From contig CAMRHE010000115.1 in NCBI GenBank assembly GCA_947044405.1, positions 868,001-932,000 of the forward strand: a stretch of DNA of 64,000 nt, read 5' to 3'. Below the pieces are notes generated by a model. It did no database searches, was not told where the DNA came from, and was given only the letters and a program-made list of their open reading frames with translations. The DNA comes from Leptodactylus fallax. Its lineage: Eukaryota; Chordata; Amphibia; Anura; Leptodactylidae. The number at the start of each line of letters is the position of its first letter. The stretch's first letter is position 1. The translations under genes and the position numbers were made by a program. Of the stretch, positions 54,900-64,000 are shown piece by piece.

Positions 54900-57800
54900 T
54901 TCTGCAGCTAAACTTCCCTGTTGAAGTCTGCCAAAGTTTCCCTCTGAGAAGTTTTATGTGATTTTTAGCTAGCATGCAAGAAGCATGTATAGGCTCAGAG
55001 TGAATGAATATATTTTTTCCAGGACAAATTTACATTACCGCTAGAAGCTGCTTTTCTGAAAGAGTATACGTTAAAGCTTAAAAAAAAAAATTGAATCTTC
55101 CTCAGAAGAAGGATGGGAAACGTTTTTTGTCTTAACTGTAATATTATGGAGGTCATAACCTTATTCAGGGATGCATGGGCCTGCAAGTAATTTTCAGCAA
55201 ATGAGACCTTTTATATGACAGATTTTCAGCAAATGAGATTCTGGTTATATGGCTGAATTTGCTTGCTGGTGAGAACGACAACTCCCTGAGTAGATGAGCT
55301 TCCCTTAGTCTCATAAATAGGGTTCCTCTCTCTTGCAGGATGTGTTGCAATGTCCTTACCAGTTTAAGGAGCCACTAAACCTTAAACCACATGTTTACTT
55401 ATGTAGAGTTCGCAAATATACACAAAAAAGTCTCAGCGTCTATCGAAAATGGTGAGACAAAACTGCACATAATAAAACTTCATACTAGTGTCTCTAAATT
55501 ACACTAGCTTCTACAGAAGTGTCCTTCCTTACTTTCCTCTTGGCTCGACATATCCTGAGTTGAGTGGTATGAGATGACCAGCTTTGGAAACAACATAATT
55601 TTGCAATATTGTGTTGTAAAATTTATATTCTGTGGTTGTCATGTAATTTGCTGCCCGTTAAAGGTTTTCCTAGCATGTTGTGATAACATGAGAAATTTGA
55701 GACCTTTGTATAATTCACAGAAACGTTGAAGGTAGACACATCTGTACCTGATAAAGTCACACGTTACAAGTAAAATAATACTTCTACTCAAAAGAAATGG
55801 AAACTAAGATAGAACCCATTTTAAGACAATGTGACCTATAGGGCACTATTTGGATCTGTTGCATGATAGATCTGGCACTGTGTCCTGGCTTCTGTTAAGA
55901 CTATTGGCTAAATGTCCTGGGAAATGGTAGAAATGTCATAAAGGAAACCCCTGCAACTGCCATGAGAAGGGGGACCCTTATCACTTTACCTCATAGGTTG
56001 TGCAAAGCTCCATAGATCCTGCCCTAAAAGGGAATTGTAACATTAACAGACTTATGATGGGCAGACTGGACAATGGCCTTTTCTCATAGAAGATAAGGGA
56101 TCTTCTGGCCGCCAATGAAGAGTGGGGCTCAGTACCGTGTGGAGGTCTTATGTCTGTATTTTTGTTGTCTCTGCCCTTTTTATGTATGCCAATGGTGTTC
56201 AGATTCAGACTCTCATCAATTCTATCCCCAATAAAGGGCATCGCTGTTATTGGGATAACTTACTATGGGGAACATTACACAAAGAAAGGAGTGTATAAAA
56301 AATGGGGCTGATTTATCATGCCTTGTAAGTCAGTTTTCTGGTGTGTAAGACATGTAAATGATCGCAATTTCTGGCGCACAGATGTATTTGTAAGAAAAAG
56401 TTTGACTTTTCTCCAATTTCACCATGCAAGCTACTTTTCTTAAAAGTGGAAGGGGTGTGGGTGGAGAGGGGTAAGCTGGCACAAGTAATAAAACTGGCAC
56501 AAATAATGGCTGAAATCTACTTAAGTCTGTAGCTGGCATAGATGTCAATGTCTAGCATGCAAACCACCTGATATTTTTGCCACATCTCACTTCAATGCAG
56601 CCATTCAGTACGCCAGTCTTAACTAATTGGAAGAAATTTATTGTAGGTTGTAAACCTATTATGCAGCACTTGCAAATGATATACTATCCAAGCAACAATG
56701 TTATATATTGCCCACATAATATCACCACACTCTGCTCATATTATATAGTTGTTCTCAGTTTGATCATACACAAGCTATATAATACAAGCTATAATGCCCA
56801 AACAATTTCACCATACAGTACCTCAAAACACTACCAAACACTGCTCACATAATATCATCATCTACTATCTTCAAACCAACATCATAGATGGCCCAGTAGC
56901 CAGTTAATGTAAACTTTTTGTGACATAGCCACTTTAGTGATATGTAAGTACACTGTGTTCCTATCATGTTAACCAATGGGGATTACAATGCTCTTATAAA
57001 ATGCACCATACACTCAAAGGCATAACGTGAAGCTCCTGGGCCTCAGTGCAAAATGTTTACCTGGTCCCCCAACTATAATGTAACATTTATAATACTGGTC
57101 TCGTCATAATGAGAGGAGATGGACCTTATGGGCCTCCTGGGCCAAGTGTGCACTAAAAATAATAACCAAATAATATAAGCCATTAACCTTTCCCATACAG
57201 TATAAAATATACAGTGTGATACAGTGTACATTTACTAACTATAAGCAATACCATGCTACATAACATTAACTAAAATAATAGGCCATGTATTTCCCAAATA
57301 ACAGTTCCCCCTGACGTTGTATGGTGCTGCAAAGGGTGCTTCTACACTCCATATAGTCATGTCGTCTACATTTTGCTATAGTGCTCTCCCCAATGCTTGC
57401 TCTTATTGGAGACCATAGATCTAAAACACATGGAGGTCCATAGAAGGAAAGTGGCCTATCTGATTAACTTTATATAACCTTCTTGTATCTTTTTGTCCTG
57501 GCTCTTCCCTTCTTGAGCCCCTCTAACCTTTTCTACCCTTGTGTGATTATCTATTGACTTGCATTGTTTTCCGCCCTGTGACCTGACACTTCTGCGTCCT
57601 TGTCAACAGCATATACTGTGTATTACAGTTTGGACACTTAGATACATGAGATAGCAAACTCTGACAAACAGATCTGTGCGTCTCTATTCCAGTACAAATA
57701 AGCAAAGAGTGCAGCTGGTTTTCTGTCATCTATGACCGACACAAACAACAACTGTAGTTTTGCGTATAGAATACTGGATGTAATAGCAAACAATGCTCTC

Positions 57801-57985
57801 TTGTTTAAAACCTTAAGATCACAAGATCACTTTTAATGTTTTCTCCAAGGGATTTTATGTGGCGCCATCAAGTGGTGAATAAATGAAGTTTGTGCATTGG
57901 AACCCCACCTATATGGACCTATATTAGTCCCACCAATTAACAAGTAGCTAGTGATATCATCCAAGAAAATATGTCTTAACCTTAG
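54900..57985. other. gene-free stretch upstream of BMP10
   Basis: AT-rich intergenic DNA. A small local duplication occurs at 55188-55240 (TTTTCAGCAAATGAGA twice). About 56305-56590 carries a GATTTATCATGCCTTG-type dispersed repeat. No gene recognised. Confidence 0.45.
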
Positions 57986-58345
57986 TTAAAGGGGATGCCT
58001 AGGTTTTTCAGTTTCCAAAGGAGAGGCCATAAATTTGTGATCAGTGGTTCCCACATCGACCAGCTGTATGGGACCATTTCCAACACCCATGCTGTTCACA
58101 ACACGGGCCAGAAGCAGATAGCTCCGGTCCCTGTATAGTGTCCAGGAGCTGGTACTGCAGCTCCCATTTAAGTGGGACTATACAGGTCACAGAGCCATCT
58201 GCTTCCACCTGCTGTGTATAATACAGGTGTTGGAAGCGGCAGCTGGTTAGTGTGGGGGCTGCCTATTGGCTCTACAGTGAGGAGATATTTATGGCCTATT
58301 CTAAGGATAGGCCATGAAAACTGAAATCCTAGACAACCCCTTTAA
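57986..58345. repeat. inverted-repeat element, AAAGGGGATGCC type
   Basis: TTAAAGGGGATGCCTAGGTT + TTTCAGTTTCC is mirrored by GAAAACTGAAATCCTAGACAACCCCTTTAA (last 30 bp). GGCCATAAATTTGTG mirrors ATATTTATGGCCTATTC. The core GAAGCAGATAGCTCC / AGCCATCTGCTTCC is also complementary. Confidence 0.8.
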
Positions 58346-59404
58346 ATTTCCTAGACCACCATGCAAAGTCGTTACTGAAGACCTTCATCATTTATAGTGC
58401 AGGTGTGCTCTTATTTTGCAGACATGCTATTAGGACCCCTGAGGCACTAGGACCCAGGAGTGACTGCTACACTCTACACAGTGTATAGGTCCACCCCTGT
58501 ATACCAGGATGAATGAATAAGATGGTGATGATTGCTCTATCCAGACATACAGACTGGACAAGTCTGACAATGAATTACAGCTGCTACCTGAGAGCAATGG
58601 ACAGTGGGAACTGTAGTGTTTTCTGTATTTTTGGAGTGGGAACTATAGCTAACATAGGTAGCTATGAGATAAGTCCTTCAGCCTTTCTTGTTTTCCATGT
58701 ATACATACCAGTTTATATCATCTATGGATTTCAGTATTAACAATATGTTGATGACACACAACATCAAGAAACTACTGTCCCAACTTTCTATTGATTGATC
58801 TCCAAGTTCTCTCCTGAAAGAGTAATTTGGCACCTCCCTAAAATGTGTTTGACTCTGCTATCAAAAACCTTTAACTGCTGCCAGACATCTCTAACACTAG
58901 ATTATCTTTCTTGAGAATAAAAGGATCGGGCATGTTAAAATACAGCTGCCCAATCATTCTCTCCCACAATATAAGCCTTAACAGGAGCGTTGGAAAGCCA
59001 CTATACTCATTAGGTACCATTGAAATCTAAGGTATATTGCCACTCGTTGTGAGGCTCTAGCAAACCTCTACCTCCTCTCTGACTCTCTCATTTGTATTTT
59101 CCCTGTCTCTGGGCCTAGATGGGCAATGGCTCTAGCAGGAACCTCCAAACACATCCTTTCTCATCAGAGATTGTAATGGACTGCTCAACAGGTGACTAAA
59201 AATCTCTTACCTTTATCCCAGCCAACTGTGGGTTGGGCTGGACCAAGCTTTTCCAAAAAGGAGGGGTATACCACCTCAACAGTGAAATGTTTCAGGGGGA
59301 AAATATACAAAATATAATCTGCAAATTATATACATACAGTGCTCAGACATAGCATAATAATGCAAAACAGTGCAAAATATGTTTAGCAGTGTTTAATGGG
59401 ATGT
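58346..59404. other. gene-free stretch
   Basis: No supported gene. The 75-codon frame at 58513-58740 has no recognisable domain. Confidence 0.45.
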
Positions 59405-59590
59405 TTCACAGGGGTGGGAGAGAGCAGCAACCTGAGCCAACCAGGACACATTGCGTGCTTCTCAGACGACCATAGACTCCCTATAGGCACTGTAGATAAA
59501 CTATAGTCAAAATTACAACTTTGCCCTAATGGAGCGAGCTAAAAAATAGCCAAGGAGCAAGTACCGATGAAAATAAATGGCAGGTGAGTT
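59405..59590. repeat. unnamed dispersed repeat, copy 2
   Basis: Homologous to 24510-24705 (see there). Followed by a T-rich run at 59609-59626. Confidence 0.55.
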
Positions 59591-61531
59591 TCACCTATAG
59601 TTACTGACTTTTTTTTTTTTTTTTTTACTATTTTTGTGCTCACGACAGGGAAATCAATTTAAATCTTACTAAATCCCTTACCTCTTGTATCTGATATAAT
59701 ATATTCTTATTTCTTATACTTTATAATGTTTCTATGCGATGTATGTAATGCTTTATTAAATGTCTTTTATATCAAATGACTATCTTTTATTAGTGCCCTT
59801 ATGAATGTATGATCGATTATATCTTGTTTGATAATGCTAATCTCTATGAAAGATGATGATATATACATTATGATAATAATAAAAAATAACCACCATAGAA
59901 TCTACTCTCTGAAACATCCCATAAGGTTTATCTGTCATGATCTTCTTATACTATATTGTTCATAAAGAAAACCTGGAGAAGGCAGATAAAAAGCTATATG
60001 ATTTATAACATAAATGTTCAATAATGGTTATGATAGAAACTAAACTAAAACACGTGAGCAAGGGAAGTCTCATATTACTACTAATATAGTATACATATGG
60101 TATTCACATACAAATTGCAGGATGAAAGAATAATTACAATTGGCTTTCCTCTAATGCTGCTTCTTATGTCTAGGAGCTCTGGTTTCCACATACAGTCTGA
60201 ATATATAACTAGTATTGTAGTTCTACTAGCTGTAGACATTTTTTGTAAGGTGTAATATTATATGGTTAGAAGACAGTATTGGAGTCACAATGAGGACCCC
60301 ACTTGATGGTGGTTTATGTCCCTATTGTCCCTATCCAAAGTCTTTGGTCTTCCTTTAATTCAGAGCAATATGCTGTTGCCTGAGAGTAGGGGAATACTAT
60401 TGAGGTTCATAATACACGAGGAAGGGTGAACCACCCAGGATTTAGCTGAGATCTAAACAACAAAGCGCCTTCAAGACATCTTAAGCATTTGGTTTCTACT
60501 ATCTTCATCAAGGTGCTTTGTGCCCTGTAGGTCCTTCACAAACATTAACAAACAACGATGCTGTTACTTGGTTGTAGGGGTAGGCAACCTTCAGCACTCC
60601 AGCTGTTGTAAAACTACAACTCTCAGCATGCATACTTGCTCTGCTGTTCTTGGAACTCCCATGGAAGTGAATGGAGCATGTTGGGAGTTGTAGTGTCACA
60701 GCAGTTGGAGTGCCGAAGGTTTCTGACCCTGCTGTAGAGTTGCCATAATGATGTCTACTGTATGTCTCTGACACAACTTCCTGGTCTGCAGCTATTGGCT
60801 GCTACTGCATAACAGACTTCCTGCTATAACCGCCCACTGTCTATATGCCATAATATAGTAAAAGTTGACAGCTTTCTGCTCTCTCTTTGCAGCTTTCTGC
60901 ATAACATATGTGAGATGACCTTTTTACGTCCATTTTACTAGTTATGAAAATGTACCTTGAATTTTACTGCAGCTTTTTATACATTATATATGGAGCAGTG
61001 TGTTACATTAGTGCCTACAGGCAGACTAAGAGCACTAGTCTCTATTTTATGGTCACATGGGGCAAAGATTATATTGTCTTTGGAGAACATAGCATATAAA
61101 TAAGATTTAAGAGAACATGTTTAAGGAACATTTCCCAGCATGTGTGATATCAAAGAGCCTTACTTACATGAGAAGGAAGAAAGAAGAAGAAGAATTTGTT
61201 GTTTTAGGTTATGTTCCCATTTAAAGTTTTTTTGGTCATAGTTTTTTATGAAAAAATGTAATTTGTCATTAGCAGATTATTTAGCAGTTCAATTCAGATT
61301 ATGTGATCATGCATGTTCTATAAAGGCAGGCCATATGCCCCTGAGCTGATGTTCATGGTCCTATAATATTAGTCAAGTCAAAGTCAAGGGTCATGGAGAA
61401 AAGAAGGAGGGCAAAGATGTACCTTGTCCTCCTGTGTTATTGGGTTAGATGTATGATAGCGTTAAACATCCCAAGAAAGGGGCTTCATTTTAATCTTTGC
61501 TTTGCAACTCTCTCACTTCTATATACAGATA
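59591..61531. other. gene-free stretch
   Basis: Very AT-rich at 59690-60100. Apart from the inverted-repeat element at 60576, nothing is recognised. Confidence 0.45.
60576..60736. repeat. short inverted-repeat element, hAT-like ends
   Basis: TAGGCAACCTTCAGCACTCC + AGCTGTTGTAAAACTACAAC is mirrored by GTTGTAGTGTCACAGCAG + TTGGAGTGCCGAAGGTTTCTG. The AACTCTCAGCATGC arm mirrors GCATGTTGGGAGTT. This fold-back type is widespread in vertebrates; I associate it with hAT-derived MITEs. Confidence 0.65.
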
Positions 61532-61742
61532 CAGTCATATGAAAAAGTTTGGGCACCCCTATTAATCTTAATCATTTTTAGTTCTAAATATTTGGGTGTT
61601 TGCAACAGCCATTTCAATTTGATATATCTAATAACTGATGGACACAGTAATATTTCAGGATTGAAATGAGGTTTATTGTACTAACAGAAAACGTGCAATA
61701 TGCATTAAACCAAAATTTGACCGGTGCAAAAGTATGGGCACC
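61532..61742. repeat. Tc1-like inverted repeat, left
   Basis: 211 bp, mirror of 62971-63181. Ends inside near GTGCAAAAGTATGGGCACC. Confidence 0.93.
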
Positions 61743-61759
61743 TCAACAGAAAAGTGACA

Positions 61760-62783
61760 TTAATATTTAGTAGATCCTCCTTTTGCAAAAATAACAGCCT
61801 CTAGTCGCTTCCTGTAGCTTTTAATCAGTTCCTGGATCCTGGATGAAGGTATTTTTGACCATTCCTCTTTACAAAACAATTCCAGTTCAGTTAAGTTTGA
61901 TGGTCGCCGAGCATGGACAGCCCGCTTCAAATTATCCCACAGATGTTCAATGATATTCAGGTCTGGGGACTGGGATGGCCATTCCAGAACATTGTAATTG
62001 TTCCTCTGCATGAATGCCTGAGTAGATTTGGAGCTGTGTTTTGGATCATTGTCTTGCTGAAATATCCATCCCCGGCGTAACTTCAAATTCGTCACTGATT
62101 CTTGTACATTATTCTCAAGAATCTTCTGATACTGAGTTGACTCCATGCGACCCTCAACTTTAACAAGATTCCCGGTGCTGGCATTGGCCACACAGCCCCA
62201 AAGCATGATGGAACCTCCACCAAATTTTACAGTGGGTAGTAAGTGTTTTTTTTTGGAATGCTGTGTTTTTTGGACGCCATGCATAACGCCTTTTTGTATG
62301 ACCAAACAACTCAATCTTTGTTTCATCAGTCAACAGGACCTTCTTCCAAAATGAAGCTGGCTTGTCCAAATGTGCTTTTGCATACCTCAGGCGACTCTGT
62401 TTGTGGCGTGCTTTCAGAAACGGCTTCTTTCGCATCACTCTCCCATACAGCTTCTCCTTGTGCAAAGTGTGCTGTATTGTTGACCGATGCACAGTGACAC
62501 CATCTGCAGCAAGATGATGCTGCTGCTCTTTGGAGGTGGTCTGTGGATTGTCCTTGACTGTTCTCACCATTCTTCTTCTCTGCCTTTCTGATATTTTTCT
62601 AGGCCTGCCACTTCTGGGCTTAACAAGAACTGTCCCTGTGGTCTTCCATTTCCTTACTATGTTCCTCACAGTGGAAACTGACAGGTTAAATCTCTGAGAC
62701 AACTTTTTGTATCCTTCCCCTGAACAACTATGTTGAACAATCTTTGTTTTCAGATCATTTGAGAGTTGTTTTGAGGAGCCCAT
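61760..62783 (-). pseudogene. Tc1-like transposase, single frameshift
   Basis: Starts at ATG 62783-62781 (MGSSKQLSND...) and ends at 61760; about 341 codons, the usual Tc1 length. The N-terminal paired-like DNA-binding region has helix-turn-helix segments (KKLSQRFNLSVSTVRNIVRKW) and GRPRK (residues 59-63), a minor-groove hook. The catalytic DD34E is complete in parts: D153 (LLTDETKIELFG) before the break; then, in the second frame, the Asp of FQQDNDPKH and the Glu of DLNIIEHLW, 34 residues apart. GGGSIMLWG marks the Gly-rich box. The reading frame shifts at a run of nine A (T on the plus strand, 62246-62254) after codon 177 or so. No other defect is seen, so the copy is recently dead, or the indel is a sequencing slip in the homopolymer. 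Confidence 0.93.
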
Positions 62784-62970
62784 GATGCCACTCTTCAGAG
62801 GAGATTCAAATAGGAGAACAACTTGCAATTGGTCACCTTAAATACCTTTTCTCATGATTGGATACACCTGGCTATGAAGTTCAAAGCTCAGTGAGGTTAC
62901 AAAACCAATTTTGTGCTTCAGTAAGTCAGTAAAAAGTAGTTAGGAGTATTCAAATCAATAAAATGATAAG

Positions 62971-63181
62971 GGTACCCAAATTTTTGCACGGGTCAAATTT
63001 TGGTTTAATGCATATTGCACATTTTCTGTTAGTACAATAAACCTCATTTCAATCCTGAAATATTACTGTGTCCATCAGTTATTAGATATATCAAATTGAA
63101 ATGGCTGTTGCAAACACCCAAATATTTAGAACTAAAAATGATTAAGATTAATAGGGGTGCCCAAACTTTTTCATATGACTG
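62971..63181. repeat. Tc1-like inverted repeat, right
   Basis: 211 bp, mirror of 61532-61742. Confidence 0.93.
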
Positions 63182-63183
63182 TA

Positions 63184-64000
63184 TCTATACTGTAACTTAA
63201 CTTTCATTTGACTTTGGACTCAAATTTCTCATGAAACCAATATAACATCTATCAAAATTCTTGCCAAGCTGCAATTTACAAAACAGACACTAGGTGGACA
63301 CACAGGATATAATTTTGTGATACAATATCACAAAATCATGTTGTCTTTAAAAGCTGGTCATCTTGCAACACAAGTATCTGAGTATCTGATCAAGCTGTTA
63401 ATATACCTCACTATATTGTAATGGTTTACTTCTTGTTATTGCTCAATTTACTGATCCATATTGGTATTTTTACAGTTTTTTTATATGACCTCTAATAGAT
63501 TTTGGCTCATTGTACAAAATCTTATTTCATCCCCACACTTGAAAAGGAGGTGTTGCTTAGGAAAGGGGCATACAATTAAAATGTGCCAGAGTGTGCCAAA
63601 ATTTTGGTGCAAAGTAAGATAACCAACTTGCAAAGTTGGACAAAAGTTTCTCAATATGCAACAAATGATCTCAGCACAGTCAAAAGCATGGGTATCCTAT
63701 TTTCTCTTTTCGACGTTAACCCTTTACATTCTTGTCACTTATTTTTGATGGTATTGTGCTTATAAATGGCAATGCTGATCAAGATGTTAATTGGCCTTGC
63801 TATGTTGTAATGGTTTACCTATGGCTATTTGCTACTCCATGCTGGTATTTTTACAGTTTTATATAGCCTCTTATAGCTTTTGGCTCATGGTGCATAAAAC
63901 TATTCTAATGAAGCAGAGTAATATAGCTCTGTGGTTAGTCCTCTGCTCACACATGGACCACACGTGCTCTGCCATATTTTCTAAGACAGCATTTTGTGAT
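63184..64000. other. gene-free stretch
   Basis: AT-rich. A block at 63413-63500 (TATTGTAATGGTTTAC ... TGGTATTTTTACAGTTTT) recurs at 63803-63870 in the same order, so a local duplication of about 390 bp offset is likely. No gene seen. Confidence 0.5.

Larger units (their letters stand above)
61532..63181 (-). mobile_element. Tc1-like DNA transposon, 1650 bp
   Basis: Full-length element with TA on both sides (61530-61531 and 63182-63183). Both ends start CAGTCATATGAAAAAGTTTG. The inverted repeats are 211 bp each (61532-61742 and 62971-63181) with no net indel and only about five differences. It encodes one transposase on the minus strand, broken by a frameshift. Long near-identical arms and a nearly intact gene point to a young insertion. 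Confidence 0.95.

Noticed and set aside
1..64000. tRNA, rRNA or microRNA genes
   Set aside because: I saw no cloverleaf-like A/B box pair or other RNA gene signature that I would defend by eye. A tRNAscan or covariance search would be needed to exclude them.

Overview
This is vertebrate nuclear DNA, most likely from a frog. It has one clear host gene, a 9.8 kb intron, AT-rich unique sequence and very many interspersed repeats. The anuran call is an inference: it rests on the divergent BMP10 protein and on the mix of DIRS, Penelope-like, Tc1-like and short inverted-repeat elements. No sequence here names the species.

The only host gene I can support is BMP10, on the minus strand. It has two coding exons (54164-54482 and 43424-44358) joined by a GT-AG intron. 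The joined reading frame is 417 codons: signal peptide, prodomain, an RIRR furin site and a 108-residue mature domain with seven cysteines. Upstream of the start codon lies a short stretch with several GATA motifs, a possible cardiac promoter.

Three larger mobile elements stand out. (1) A complete-looking DIRS-type tyrosine-recombinase retrotransposon (29607-34941, plus strand) has open gag-like, RT/RNase H/methyltransferase-like and tyrosine recombinase frames. It also has inverted terminal repeats and an internal region complementary to both ends. It sits inside an older inverted-repeat element. (2) A 5'-truncated Penelope-like element (21583-23004, minus strand) keeps its GIY-YIG endonuclease. 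It is flanked by 161-bp inverted copies of its end that carry hammerhead-ribozyme-like cores, and it has split a 42-bp tandem array. (3) A 1650-bp Tc1-like element (61532-63181, minus strand) has 211-bp inverted repeats, a TA duplication and a transposase broken by one frameshift at an A9 run.

Region by region: 1-16 kb is gene-free with many short inverted-repeat elements; 16-20 kb has more of these and a Penelope remnant; 20-24.5 kb holds a LINE-like 3' end, a CT microsatellite, the Penelope element, the 42-bp array and a 30-bp minisatellite; 25-29.6 kb has short elements; 29.6-35 kb is the DIRS element; 35-43.4 kb is intergenic and lies downstream of BMP10; 43.4-54.5 kb is BMP10; 54.5-64 kb is upstream intergenic DNA ending with the Tc1 element.

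Most long open frames outside these genes are products of tandem repeats or antisense shadows. UTRs, polyadenylation sites and exact repeat boundaries could not be fixed by eye.
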